Shown: positions 1 through 11,396 of the stretch, piece after piece
Layout of the letters: each line of letters starts with the position of its first letter
Position numbering within the stretch: position 1 is the stretch's first letter
Source: Sycon ciliatum
Lineage: Eukaryota > Porifera > Calcarea > Leucosolenida > Sycettidae
Assembly: GCF_964019385.1 (NCBI RefSeq)
Contig: NC_088655.1
Location: 15,434,357 to 15,498,356, forward strand
Length of the DNA: 64,000 bases
Direction: 5' to 3'
Made by a program: the position numbers and the translations under genes
The notes under the pieces: model-generated
Databases searched by the model: none
The model's input: the letters and a program-made list of their open reading frames with translations, nothing else
What the model was told of the DNA's origin: nothing

Positions 1-40
1 AGAAAAGCATGTGCCATCTGTAATATTGAGTAAACAAATT

Positions 41-42
41 GT

Positions 43-107
<65 letters not shown>

Positions 108-152
108 TGTGTGTGTGGTGTGTGTGTGTGTGTGGTGTGTGTGTGTGTGTGA
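41..152. repeat. (TG)n microsatellite
   Basis: Nearly uninterrupted TG dinucleotides with a few GG interruptions. The Cys-Val repeat reading frame running through it is a product of the repeat, not a gene. Confidence 0.98.
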
Positions 153-787
153 ATGTGTGCCAGCTAGATCGGTTGGTGGGTTCACTTATGCCAGATAGTG
201 TTGGGTCTGTTGCCAACGGGCTCGGCTGCTTGAAGGTGTAATGTTGTACCTGCCACCTTTGGTGGTTTCAGGGTTCATAATTATACTCTTTTAATACGTA
301 AAGTACCGTAATGTCGCGTATGAAAGCACTATACTGACCTGATCCACAGCACGGATAAACATGGCCCGTGACGGGATTTTCTTGCCGCCATTCCTATCCA
401 AGCCAGCACCATTGTGCACACGATGCCCAGCTGCACAAAAACGGCAAGAACAAAAAAAACAGGAGATGTAGTTCAAAATATTCGTGGATGCACACGGTTA
501 ACAGTTTACACAGCTGCTGAAGTACAAATATTACAGAAGATACTGCCTTGGTGACAAGTGGCTGATGATGGGCCAGGCTGAAGCGGTGACCCCACAGTCT
601 CCAGAGCCCTACGTTACTGTAACTGCTGAGTGTGTGCTATCCGTCATACATTTTAGAAATGGTGAAAGTTGCATGCACGGAAATTCAACAACCAGAAAAT
701 AAGGTCTCCTTTACCTCTAGAACGGGTCTGCAGCTACACAACGCAGTACAGGCATACGCACTGCATGCCGGGGACCGTACAAGAAAG
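153..787. other. non-coding stretch, nothing recognised
   Basis: No reading frame with recognisable protein similarity, no RNA gene and no repeat structure is visible here up to the hAT-like element that follows. Confidence 0.6.
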
Positions 788-1178
788 TAGGGGTGAAAGT
801 TAGCACTGAGAACCCGAGTTCGAGTACTCTGATTTTCTCCGATCGAATATTCGAGTATTGGAGTATTCTTGATATCCTAAAAAATCACACACCAACGGCC
901 TTAAAAATCACATGATACAAGCCTGATCGAACCGATTGGCAGTCCTTTTCTCGGGTGTATTGGTTGGTGGGTCATTTGGGCTCTCTCTACTCGTGTACAA
1001 GTGTTCACCACACAGTCTGCACATCAATATCTGCTGACTGCTGCTCTGAAATGCAGACTTCTCTGGCAAATGCATGTACCATGTATGAGCGAGTACTCTG
1101 ATTTATTCCGAGTACGATTATAATATTTGAAAAATCCAAACGAGTATTCGAATATTCGGTATAATTGTTTCACCCCTA
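788..1178. mobile_element. hAT-like non-autonomous element (MITE)
   Basis: The ends read TAGGGGTGAAA and TTTCACCCCTA, a TIR typical of hAT transposons. The element is bounded by a perfect 8-bp duplication CAAGAAAG (780-787 and 1179-1186), the hAT hallmark. Inner arms rich in cgagtattcgaatattcg extend the inverted repeat, and an unrelated central block of about 130-200 bp interrupts it. There is no transposase frame, so it would depend on an autonomous relative. Confidence 0.8.
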
Positions 1179-1239
1179 CAAGAAAGTCATTTTGATCTGT
1201 GACGGGGACACATAATTATCATGTGCGAGTTTGTGCACA

Positions 1240-1276
1240 GGCACGTGTGTGTGCACGTGCACATCCATGCACACAC

Positions 1277-1320
<44 letters not shown>

Positions 1321-1425
1321 AGGCAGCCACACAAACAAATACACATGCGTACACAGACACAGACACACACAGATACCTGGACAGACAGACAGACACACAC
1401 ACACACGCACACACACACACAACTT
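1240..1425. repeat. compound (CA)n/(CAGA)n microsatellite
   Basis: CA runs interrupted by cagacagaca and tacaca blocks. Reading frames on both strands here (His-Thr or Cys-Val repeats) are artefacts of the repeat. Confidence 0.95.
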
Positions 1426-2375
1426 TGTTCATACCTCTGTTCTCTGCTGATAAGTAGTGTCTACTGTGTTGCTGGGCTGGTGATGGATGATGCTGCTCAC
1501 GACTGGGCACACCTTGCACTTGCAGGTTCTTGGGATTGCCTACTCTTTCGCTCGGGTGAGGGATCCGTGGGAGCACGAGGCGAGCCTTTTGCGCAGCTGA
1601 CATCGGCGGAGCATACGGTGCAGCCATGTCGCCAAAAATCATGAATTTACAAAACTCTCGCTTCAACACAATTCAGCTAGACCTTAGTGCTATTGGTTGA
1701 CGGCTTATCACAAGACGTAACATGCTACACAAGACATCGTCCGCAGTAGACAGAGAATTAATTGCCACCAGGCTGAACTCTGGCGTTGGCTTTGCACTCT
1801 ACAATTTTTTTCCTCGGCGACTTTTCCACTCAGTTCTCTGCTTACGTCGATTTGTTTCAGTTACATCGGTCACCATCTCGCTCTGCTGCACCAAAGGCAA
1901 AGCAAGTACGTGACCAGACATGATGTAGATAGCCATGTCCGCTAGTCAAAGAAGGAAGCACTAACTCCACTGCGTGGGTTGGTGACTAGTCAGGATGAAG
2001 AAGAGATTCGAATGACCAAAAGCAACAGCTGAATTCTGCTGGGACATGGCAGGAAGATAACGTAGAAGAATACAGCCAGTGTCCGCGAAACCAACATCCC
2101 GTGAAGACCATCCAGAGCAGGCCATGACTCCTTTCAAACGCCAACATGGTTCCTCACAACACATGCGCTTACAACAGCTCTTACGAAAATGCAATGAATG
2201 AAGGGATTGACGATTGTAAAGAACAATGTCATGTTTCTTCACAGTTTTTTTGTAGTCGACTCGTCATGCAGTTTTACTTTTATTTTTAGTGCAGTGTTTC
2301 TTCGCGTGGGTGGCGGCGTTCCTGACACCTTTTTGGCTGATCGGGAAAATCCCTGTATTTTTGATCACAGCAGCT
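1426..2375. other. non-coding stretch, nothing recognised
   Basis: Only short unsupported reading frames are present. No splice-supported exon, RNA gene or repeat is visible. Confidence 0.55.
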
Positions 2376-2417
2376 AGCAGGGAGTCGTAAAATACCGGTA
2401 TTTTACGACTCCCTGCT
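2376..2417. repeat. perfect 42-bp palindrome, CAGGGAGTCGTAAAA motif
   Basis: Two 21-nt arms meet head to head at the central dyad (taccggta) with no mismatch. The outer part is the motif CAGGGAGTCGTAAAA. The same motif recurs at 2632-2657 (inverted pair), 19293, 20056, and on both sides of the foldback element at 49858-50777. It may be two abutting ends of a short inverted-repeat element. Confidence 0.85.
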
Positions 2418-2631
2418 TCACAGTCGTATAATTATTAATTTTGCCCACGCGCACGCCAAAACTACCGCGTATACCATGGTATACCGTAGATCTACTTGCA
2501 AAGCGCAACGCCAGCCACCGTATGCGGCGTATCAAGCCAAGGACTTGTGTACGTGTGCCAGGCTAGCCACATGTGTGTGTGCACACCAGCGCAGCACAGC
2601 CAGCAGTCTAGTACTGCACTGCCCTGGAGTA

Positions 2632-2657
2632 CCGGAGTCGTTTTTACGACTCCCTGG
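2632..2657. repeat. short inverted pair of the GGAGTCGT motif
   Basis: Reads ccggagtcgt, tt, ttacgactccctgg: an imperfect hairpin made of the motif seen in the 2376-2417 palindrome, about 230 bp away. It lies upstream of the IQ-motif gene. The intervening sequence shows nothing else recognisable. Confidence 0.6.
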
Positions 2658-2970
2658 TGCACACCGACACACCGTACCGCCGTGCACTACTACAGACTGT
2701 CGACGTCATGCATGTCGTAGAACTGACGCGTCTTTTCTTGGACTTGAGTCTTGACGTGACTTGCAGATTGACGTCGCAAGCCTAGCCTGGCTCTACTCAT
2801 TTTAGGTCAGCTACGACGTAGATCTACGACACGGAAGCATTCGTACACCTCTACATGTACTGGCTCTATCAAACAAATCCCGGGCACAAAACGCACAAAC
2901 ATCTTGTTCGAATCAGTATTCGTACTGCTTGTCTGCTAGTTCAAGTTTCTTGTAGCTCTGGATCTCCATA

Positions 2971-3144
2971 ATGTCGGACACACAAGCCAAGGTTAACACC
3001 CAGGAGGAGGAAGTGGACATTGATTTGAAGGACCCGGCTGTCGCCCAGGCTGCATCCAAAATACAAGGAGTGTTCCGAGGAAAACTGAATCGCAAGAAGG
3101 AGACACCGAAGCCAGCCGCCGAGGAGTCGGAGAAGAAGGAATGA
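2971..3144 (+). CDS. small IQ-motif (calmodulin-binding) protein, PCP4/neurogranin-like
   Basis: An intact 57-residue frame from ATG to TGA. An acidic segment (EEEVDIDLKDP, about residues 12-22) is followed by one perfect IQ motif, IQGVFRGKLNR (about residues 31-41), which fits IQxxxRGxxxR. A Lys/Glu-rich tail ends the protein. This acidic-then-IQ layout is that of PCP4/PEP-19, neurogranin and neuromodulin, which bind calcium-free or calcium-loaded calmodulin in the cytosol and tune its calcium exchange. That role is inferred from the family, not shown here. The start is chosen because it is the first in-frame ATG. A pyrimidine-rich acceptor-like site (tttcttgtag) lies just upstream, so a 5' untranslated exon is likely. 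It could instead be the N-terminal exon of a longer gene, but the stop codon argues against that. Confidence 0.65.
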   Translation: MSDTQAKVNTQEEEVDIDLKDPAVAQAASKIQGVFRGKLNRKKETPKPAAEESEKKE

Positions 3145-4037
3145 GGTGGGCAAGCGGAGGAGCACAGATGGGTAAGCGGCTGTTCTCATGGTACTCGAGG
3201 AGAGACAACTGATTTGTCGCCCCGAGTGGCTTCCCAGTTCTCTTGTAAACCCTCCCGATGATGCCATCATTCTTTCCAGACCATCAACTAAGACGACGCC
3301 CGCCGCACTCCGGTCCATGATTGTGACACATTGTACAAGTAAGAAAACCGGCTACATTGTTGCCACCGATACTAGGATCGTTATATTCTTCGTGCGGCTG
3401 GAGTTTGATGTGTTGAGCATTCGCATCAAACACGTCTTGATGCTCAGATTTTGAAAACACACCGCGCCAATGTGCACTGCTCAATTATTATTTAAAAAAT
3501 GTCTGTATATAAGTTTTATTCCAATTCCATCGGCTACTTGGATACATCTTCTCAACACGAATGATATGATTCTACAGCATGAATCTTGAATATTCTGTTC
3601 GTCCTAAAAATTCATATTTTTCAATGGAGTGCTAATCAAAATGACTTTTTAAAATGTGTTTCATGCGTCAGGGGATTTTTGGATCGTTATCTACCGGTAT
3701 ACCAGGGTTAGTTCAAGGCAAAGGAGGGTAGGGGGGGGGGGGGGGGGACGCAGCGCCCTCCTACTCTGATTGAGCCCCCTGCTCCTTTGGAAAATGCAGT
3801 CGCTAGTCACTACTACAAAACAACACACTTGTAGAGGGCTCATAAAGGCACATTTGTTCAGAGTGAAGTCGTGGTTCACCATTGCATGGAAAGACAATTG
3901 TTGAAAAATGGGTAACTGTTTCCCATGCCTGTCCCCCCCCCCCCCCCCCCCACATACACACACTATTTTCACCCTGTCTACTAATGACTAAAATGAGGTT
4001 CGTCTTGTAACGGATGTCGCACTGTAAAACTAGGGTA
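3145..4037. other. 3' flank of the IQ gene, with poly-G and poly-C tracts
   Basis: No further coding signal is seen. A poly-G run near 3730-3748 and a poly-C run near 3932-3950 face each other across about 200 bp. A plus-strand AATAAA signal is not evident until about 4530. Confidence 0.5.
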
Positions 4038-4180
4038 CCGTAAGTCGACAAATTTCAACCGGCTGCAACTAATTTTCGGCCTGTACTGCTGCTGCCTGTA
4101 TACACTGTCACACTGAACCTTGCAAAACAAAATTTCGGCCAAATACGATCCGGCCGAAAATTTGTTGACTTTAAATACGG
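4038..4180. mobile_element. short TIR element (MITE candidate)
   Basis: The left end CCGTAAGTCGACAAATTT is complementary to the right end AAATTTGTTGACTTTAAATACGG apart from small gaps, and GCCGG blocks pair further in. TA precedes the left end. It is about 143 bp with no coding capacity. The family is not assigned. Confidence 0.45.
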
Positions 4181-5310
4181 TGGTGAACCTGTATGTGGAT
4201 TGAGCAGTTGCCTGGTGCAAGCCTTGATCTGTTCCATTCTGAAATCTTGTCCACTATCGACTAGTCGTTGCGGGAATATCAGTAACTGTTGGTGTGCATC
4301 CAGTGCACTTGCAGATTTGTGTGCTCCCCTTGCATCCAGGGTACACATGTGAACATGCCATGATGCAGTTACTGGTTTCGGGTTATCCTCGATAATTATA
4401 CTATTTGAATGACTGCGCATAACTGTAATCGCTAGCATGCTGGGTAACTGCTAGAAAACCAGTGTGTGCATGTAATGCCATATATCATGTGCTCTAAACT
4501 CTGCTGCTCTGGCGCTTTGTAGTCTGCACAATAAAGCCTAAAATTTAGGCGGATTGGCATGTTTGCTTCAAGTGGTTAATTAGTGTGGCAAGTGCATTGG
4601 CTCCGTGCTTGCCACAAGTCTTGCCAGCAAAGTTACTACAGTGTAGCACTATATTAGTACTTCTAGTAATGATTGGTTGTAGTGGTGTTGTTGTTTAGTT
4701 TCAGCTGCTTGGTGGATTGCACAGAAATTGTTGCCATGTGGTGAGAGCATGACCCTGTGGATCAAAACACTTGCACATGTACCCGTTACGAAGCACCTGT
4801 TCAAGATAGTAATCTATTGTGCTGGTGACTATACAAGACTATCCTTGCTTGCCATGTCCCTGGGCTATTACTACTAGTACACTACACTAGTACTAGTATA
4901 CTAAATTCTAGTGTGGGTGTGTATTGTCGGGAATGGCCCAGTGTTTGCAGAGCTAGAGGAACTTCACTGGCATGTCCTCCTCGGAAAATCCTGAGAGTGT
5001 GACTGCACTGTGTCAACCTATCACTGAACTGACACGTGTCAGTGTGGCAGCATCATTACTACTTGTACGGGAAGTGTTTGTTGTGTCGCTGTTGAACCTG
5101 TGGCAGATCTACACACGTAATCCAATCGGTAACTGCTTCTCTGTATCTAACATTTATGTTCGCCTAACCTGGCCTTTTTTGCCCTCATACTGAAAATATT
5201 GAGCACTTAAAACTTTTGAAACTAGAGTAGTATGGCAGAGCGCAACTTAATTTGTACGGTATGAGAACTACATAACGGCCATGTTTTTTTTTGTGTGTGG
5301 AGCTCACATC
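4181..5310. other. non-coding stretch
   Basis: Nothing recognised apart from a plus-strand AATAAA near 4530 that could serve as a distal polyadenylation signal. The short open frame 4972-5193 has no recognisable features. Confidence 0.5.
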
Positions 5311-5659
5311 CGCTCGAATGTAAACCGAGTACGGATTTATTGCACAAAGAGCAATGTGCATACAAGTCATGTGACCTACAATCAGGCGGCCCACCACATC
5401 CATGAAAGGGTCGCGGTACCAGTATATCGTCCGCTCGAATGTAAACCGAGTACGGATTTATTGCACAAAGAGCAATGTGCATACAAGTCATGTGACCTAC
5501 AATCAGGCGGCCCACCACATCCATGAAAGGGTCGCGGTAATGTAAACCGAGTACGGATTTATTGCACAAAGAGCAATGTGCATACAAGTCATGTGACCTA
5601 CAATCAGGCGGCCCACCACATCCATGAAAGGGTCGCGGTACCAGTATATCTGACAGTTG
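5311..5659. repeat. three tandem ~100-121 bp repeats
   Basis: The block starting atgtaaaccgagtacgg and ending gggtcgcggta occurs at about 5318, 5439 and 5540. Units 1 and 2 are 121 bp apart. Unit 3 follows at 101 bp because the 20-bp linker (ccagtatatcgtccgctcga) is missing. The copies are nearly identical, so the expansion is recent. Minus-strand reading frames through it are repetitive and not credible genes. Confidence 0.95.
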
Positions 5660-8189
5660 AAAAGCTGCGAGTGGTGCGACGTCCTTGCAGAATCTGGATA
5701 TGGGCTGGTCATCTCCCTCGAGTAATATCATGCATTCATTATTTAAATTAAGCACCCCACCCCCATGCCTAGTCCATAATGAATATGCAGTCACAATTCA
5801 AAAAAAAAAAATGGCGCCCCCCTGAAAAATTTGGGCATGGGTCTCCCAGCAGGACAGTTTTTGAAGCACACAGCCCCTTCAGACAGTAGTACCTCATGAA
5901 TATACTACTCCCCCCCCCCCCCCCTCTCTTTCTTTACCCAGGCTCTTGAATTGTTTCATGCATTTTCCACATTCAGCCCCAAGTGTAATGCATGTGGGTT
6001 TCTTGCTAGATTTTGCAAATCATTTCGTTTTCTGGATTCCAAATTTTCAATTCCGGTGGGGAGACGGTGGAATTTCCCAACAGAAATCGAAAAGTTACAA
6101 ATCCAAAACGAAATGCTTCACAAAACCGAGCCAGAACACCAGCAGTAACCGCACAGCCATGCTCACACTACCTAAAAATGAAGGAAACCTGGAAAGGCGA
6201 TGTTGATCAACACCTTTCCGGATTTCTTTCGGCACAACAGCATGAGAGAATGAATGCACAGCACAATCCTATCCCGCTATCCCCCACGAGAGAGTGGTCA
6301 GTGTTCTGTTCCAGCCCTGGGTAGCCGCCCACAACCCTGCTCCCGTCGGACGACGATGGTCTTGTGCCAGCACCATACTTGCGACGATTCAGCCCTGAGT
6401 TGAGCCGATAGATGACAGCGCTTGGCATCGGACGTTGCAGAACGGCGAAACGGGAATCTATCAAGAAACAGTTCAGCTATGCAACGTAATGAAGACTCAA
6501 CAGCTGACTACGCACATGTACATGACCATCATGTGAATAAACACGCAGCTAGATTCGTTCGGGGTTACGTGATTCAAGAGAAATGGACTCCACACAAACC
6601 ACATGCACTCAAACGAGGACCAGCGTTAGCTTGGCTTCAAATGGAAGTTCAACTATTTTGCAGAACGCATGGTGCTGGTAGTCTGCTTCAAGCCATATCA
6701 ATGAAGTAGAAATTTCAAGGATCTCGTCATTCTTTCGCAAAAATCTGGCAGAGAACAATTTCGTTCGACTGAACAAATTGCACGGGCTGAAGTTGAATTG
6801 GGGACCTACAAATCATGCTATATGGGGTACTAAGCAGATGCCAGAACAAAGATAAACCAATTACCTGAAAGGCAGCTGGGTGGGGACGCTTCTGCCGGAT
6901 CCCCACCCTGGCCCGACGACCGCGACTACACCTGCGTTGACTAGGGTGCAATGGCTGCTGCTGTCGACGGCTGCGGTGGTGGCGAGCTGCTAGGAGGTAA
7001 GGGCAGTGGCAATGGGGTTAGACTTGAGATACCTAGACTATGCGCACCATGCAACACACGCTATGCAACACACACTATGCATGCCATGCAACACCACAGC
7101 ACAGCGGCAATAGCAACACACCACACGGCAGCAGTAGCCACACCAACACATCTCGCCATGCAAGCCTCATGCACATGCAACCCCTCATGCACGACTAGCT
7201 AAATGCACTCATACCACCTCACCATACTTATCTACAGAGCGTCCCTGGCCAGTCTTGTTGTCCAATGACGGCGCCGTCTAGGAGGGAATGGCAGTGATTA
7301 GTGCAATGGCAACCCCATCCCAATGGGTACAGACATGCACTGGGCGACAAACTCCATCCCTGCACTCGGAAGGGGCCATTTGGTGGACAAGAGCCCTGCT
7401 CACCCTGCATACAACCTACTCTGAATAGGTCAGGGAAGAGGGGGAGGGATGACAGCCCTGGAATTGCGCATGCTTCAAACAACGATCCGCTGCAAATGTA
7501 CTGCTGGGCTGGGCAAACCCCCCAGCTCACCCAGTAAACAGTTACCCTGAAATATGGTTTTAGTGAACAGTGTGGTTCCCTACAGTGGTTAGCCCTGGAG
7601 ACACAGCCCTGCATGCTGGGTGCAAAGGGCCGTGGGATTGTCAACTCATGCAGCCGTAACTCTTCAATCCAGGGGCAAAGCATGCACTGTATAAAAGAAA
7701 GAGACTCTAGCTTGGGCATCCCCTGGTGGACAGTCAAACCCTTGGCAGGAATGAGCAAAGATGCAACCCTCGGGAGCAGGGCCTTGCAGTCAAACCCTTG
7801 GAAGGGACAAACGGTCGGTATGACAACACCACGAACAAACCCCGATGGCATGCACATGGACATGGTGGCCTTCCCCGTGCAATCTCAATGGCGGGGGATG
7901 AGACTACAGCATGCACACCCTATCTCATCCCTTCCCGTGCACCCCATACACACTTACAATGGTGATGGGTGATCCCACCGGGTCCACGACGAGCTGCTGA
8001 GGAAGGGCAGTGTTTAGTCAATGGCATGCCCCAACCAACATTGGGCAATCAGCTCCCATGCAACTGCACTAGGTGATGGGAGGGGGGGGGGGGGGGAGTG
8101 AGTGAAATTGCACTGAAAGTGAAGGAAAGCCCATTGCAAAATTCAGCAAACCCCTCCACGAGAGTTTGATTTCAACCCACAAAAGATTC
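5660..8189. other. non-coding stretch rich in CATGCA-type sequence
   Basis: A poly-C run sits near 5911-5924. From about 7020 onward short CATGCA/ACACCA words are frequent. The longest frame (7228-7863, minus, 211 codons) lacks any recognisable domain and is probably chance. A poly-G run near 8081-8096 ends the stretch. Confidence 0.45.
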
Positions 8190-8800
8190 AGGTGGCAACT
8201 TGAAACACTCCTCGAGGGAGGAGTTGAAGAGATCATGCGGGTGGAAAACTAGTTATCCCTTGGGGAAAGCATGCACATATGTGAATACTCCCACTGAAAT
8301 CACTATACAAGACCCCGGGGAAGTGGAAAAGGGTTTCACATGCATTCATACTCCCAAGTGTGCCCCCTTCCTCCCTTTCCGGCATGCATTACTCCCTCTG
8401 GAATCACCATGCAGGGCCGAAAGAGTTTCACATGCATTCATGCACCAACATGTTGCCCTTACCGACATGCAGCACTCCCACTGAAATTACAGCACTAGAG
8501 GGAGGGGGGGGGGGGGGGGAGGAATCATGCAGATTGCACCTTAGGCTGCCCTTGAGAAAGCCTGCTCAACTCCCACTGAATTCACCATGCAGGAACCCTG
8601 GGAAGTGAAAAAAGAGTTTCAATTGAATTCATGCACCCAAGGGAGAGCCCCCTTACCCATGTGCACAACTCCCACTGAAATCACTGTGCACCCCCGGAGG
8701 AGATGGAAAGGGTTTCGCATGCATCCATGCACCTACATGCTCCCCTTACCCACTACAATAGTCCCACTGAAGTCCCAATGCAGGAGGGGACATTAGTTAA
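8190..8800. repeat. degenerate ~110-bp tandem repeats
   Basis: Blocks carrying actcccactgaaatcac, catgcagg, a ggaagtgaaaa variant and gtttcacatgcattcatgcacc recur about five times with substantial drift. A poly-G run interrupts near 8502-8519. The array looks like an old minisatellite. Confidence 0.6.
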
Positions 8801-8895
8801 TTTAAAGTAATTGTAGAATGCATACAGTCCCACTCCCGTGCCTATTGGAATCACCAACCTACCACCTTACCCCTACAGGTGACGGCCAGCTGCGA

Positions 8896-8990
8896 CGACT
8901 ATGCGGCAGTGATGACTATGGCGGCAGTGACGACTATGGCGGCAGTGACGACTATGGCAGCAGTGATGACTATGGCGGCGATGACGATGG
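8896..8990. repeat. 15-bp minisatellite (GGCAGTGATGACTAT)
   Basis: About five copies of a 15-bp unit. In the plus frame it would encode Gly-Ser-Asp-Asp-Tyr repeats within a short frame that has no other support. Confidence 0.8.
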
Positions 8991-9027
8991 CTGCGACCTG
9001 AACTACCTGCACCGGCCACGCGTCTAA

Positions 9028-9915
9028 CCTGAAGTGATCAAGCAAGCACACAAAGACAAAGCACAGGAAACATTACAGCCGAGAATAGACAATCAGAATG
9101 CCTCGCAGTACAAGTCACTGTACAGTCAAGAGCATGCACAGGCTATGAACTCAGTTGCACAAACAAAAGCCTCCAGCGGGGACGAGCATGCAAGACTAGC
9201 CAGAAATGACAAGTCCAACTCTGAAGTCCAACTGTACACGGTACACTGCGAGTGTCTTTAATTCAGTATACGTGCATGTACATCACACACGATGGAAAAC
9301 AAGTTGTAGCTTGCCATCAACAAACCGACCAGCGATACTATACCTTTGTGTTATCTGAAGATATTGTCCTCGGTTCAGAAAGCAAAGCATGCACCTTCGC
9401 TCGAGACAAAACTTTAAGTTGAGCGAATCCTTTGGGATTACAAGTGGAAAGGTTTTGAGAATCATGAATATCGAGAAAGATTGCGGCCAAAAAGACCTCA
9501 TCGGACCAGTTGACAACAGCGCCAACACAAGTTGAGAGTTTTCTGATCTGAACAATAGTGTTCAGATCAGTGTCGCAAGCATGGTGCCACACACAAGACC
9601 ATCGTCATCCCCCCCCCCCTTCCTCTCTCACACACACACCACTGTAACCCCCCCCCCCCCCCCCCAGGACTGGAACAGAACACTGACCACTCTCACCCTG
9701 CCCCCTACCCCATTTTTTGGAACTTTAGGAATGGACCGTGAACAGCAGTCACAAGGCAGAGATGATCCTGGGCAACAGAATAACACACCCGCCAACACAC
9801 ATGAGCATGCAGCCACATTCACCGGCAGCAAAACACAAATAGTGGCTCAGAGACACGGCTTCTTCACATGGTGTTGCACAAGACTCATCACACTTTGAGC
9901 AACACAAAGTATTTC
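9028..9915. other. non-coding stretch with poly-C runs
   Basis: Two poly-C runs (about 9610-9618 and 9648-9666) separated by a short CA run. No gene is recognised. Confidence 0.5.
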
Positions 9916-10115
9916 CAGGGACGTCGGAACCGGTGCAGCAGGTACGGCCAAAGCCGCACCAATAATAATCTGGTGATTATTTGAAGAAGTAAAGAACGGG
10001 CTATTTGGGCCCATTGCCCAAACTTTTTTTCCCTGAGGGAAGGCCCCGGACTCCTGCCGAGCACGCCCCTCTTCGTCATGGCCGCACCAATGTGGAATAC
10101 CTTCCGACGTCCCTG
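9916..10115. mobile_element. hAT-like MITE, CAGGGACGTCGGAA ends
   Basis: The left end CAGGGACGTCGGAA matches the complement of the right end TTCCGACGTCCCTG. Inner arms around tacggccaaagccgcacc and catggccgcaccaat also pair. Both flanks contain CAAAGTAT a few bases outside the ends, a probable 8-bp duplication. A second member of the family, with CAGGGGCGTCGGA ends, lies at 47647-47853. A poly-C run just outside the right end may have grown from the flank. Confidence 0.65.
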
Positions 10116-10877
10116 ATCAAAGTATCCCCCCCCCCCCTCAGTAAAGTACATGGATCCCAAGAGTCCTGGCAGCCTGTTCTTGTCAGGACGTCGAATGTCT
10201 CAGTACTCTGTCAGTTTTGTGCCTAGTTGTTGCACTTTCTGACTGTATATTATAGCATCTAGTTACAGTGGTGGAGAGTTACTCTTAACTGGTTTCCATG
10301 TCCCTTTCCTTTCTACATATAATTATTATTGGCTCAATACCCGAGTTTCGTTGGCAGTATCTTCAAGATGTCCATCTACCAACTTCCAGTAGTGGGTTTC
10401 TCGTTCGACTAGACAACCACACGACAAGTTGGACATGAATGTGCTAGCATCTGCAAGCGCCGTGTGGTCTTGTCCGGTCGGAAGACGAACCCATTGGTAC
10501 GAACAAATCAAAGCCACAGAAAAAGGAACGCTCAGATCAACAAAACCACAGCATGGAGACTTGCGACCAGTATAGCGTAGTGCTTTCCCGTGCATCACGC
10601 AGTATAAGATGATCTTGAACTATGAGAGCCATCGCAGACCTGATCCTTGGCCCAGCACATGGTCTGAACAGCAGCAGTACCTTCTGTAAAGAAACTGACA
10701 TGTACTATCTCTCTCTCTCACACACACACACACACGCACACACACACACGGCAATATAAAAGAAGAACAAGCGCTATCAGTTGTAATCACCCCCAAATTG
10801 AGAACACTGCTTTTGGGTACAGTGAAGCTAGCTTTGTGATGTTGCAGGTACGCACAGTAGCTTCTAGTGCCATGTAC
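10116..10877. other. non-coding stretch
   Basis: Contains a short (CT)n(CA)n microsatellite at about 10710-10750 and nothing else recognised. Confidence 0.5.
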
Positions 10878-11217
10878 ACATCATCATCATCATCCATGGC
10901 TGGACCACACACCATCACCATCATCACCATCATCATCCATGGCTGGACCACACACCATCACCATCATCATCATCATCACCATCATCATCCATGGCTGGAC
11001 CACACACCATCACCATCATCATCATCATCATCTATGGCTGGACCACACACCATCACCATCATCATCATCATCACCATCATCATCCATGGCTGGACCACAC
11101 ACCATCACCATCACCATCATCATCATCATCATCATCATCACCATCATCATCCATGGCTGGACCACACACCATCACCATCATCATCATCATCATCTATGGC
11201 TGGACCACACACCATCT
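10878..11217. repeat. composite (CAT)n minisatellite with a 15-bp core
   Basis: Seven copies of the core ATGGCTGGACCACAC are separated by (ATC/ACC)n runs of different length, so unit length varies. Three plus-strand frames are open through it (His, Ile/Thr or Ser/Pro repeats) because neither the core nor the triplet contains a stop in those frames. This is a repeat artefact. Confidence 0.95.
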
Positions 11218-11396
11218 CCATACTTTGTAGTCATTGTATACTGAGTTATGCCCCAATCCCTATCGACCTGGTGACACCACGCCCAGTGATTTCGACATCT
11301 ACAGGGGCTTAGCTGCCCCCCCCCCCCCCCCCCCTGCGGGGGGGTGCACGGCTGCAAATGTGTAGGATGGCTGGTGCATGTCATTCAGGGTCATTA

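Noticed and set aside
11-241. Cys-Val repeat reading frame
   Set aside because: It is a (TG)n microsatellite read as protein. There is no other coding signal.
1176-1669. Several overlapping frames of 60-160 codons on both strands
   Set aside because: All run through the CA microsatellite and open on both strands at once, so they are repeat artefacts.
2469-2484. 16-bp palindrome gtataccatggtatac as an operator
   Set aside because: Short palindromes of this size are expected by chance in 64 kb, and operators of this kind do not apply to an animal genome.
7228-7863. 211-codon minus-strand frame
   Set aside because: Lies in repetitive CATGCA-rich DNA with competing frames on the other strand and no domain features.
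10836-11312. His/Ser/Pro-rich 158-codon frame
   Set aside because: It follows the CAT minisatellite, and three frames are open because neither the core nor the triplet has stops there.
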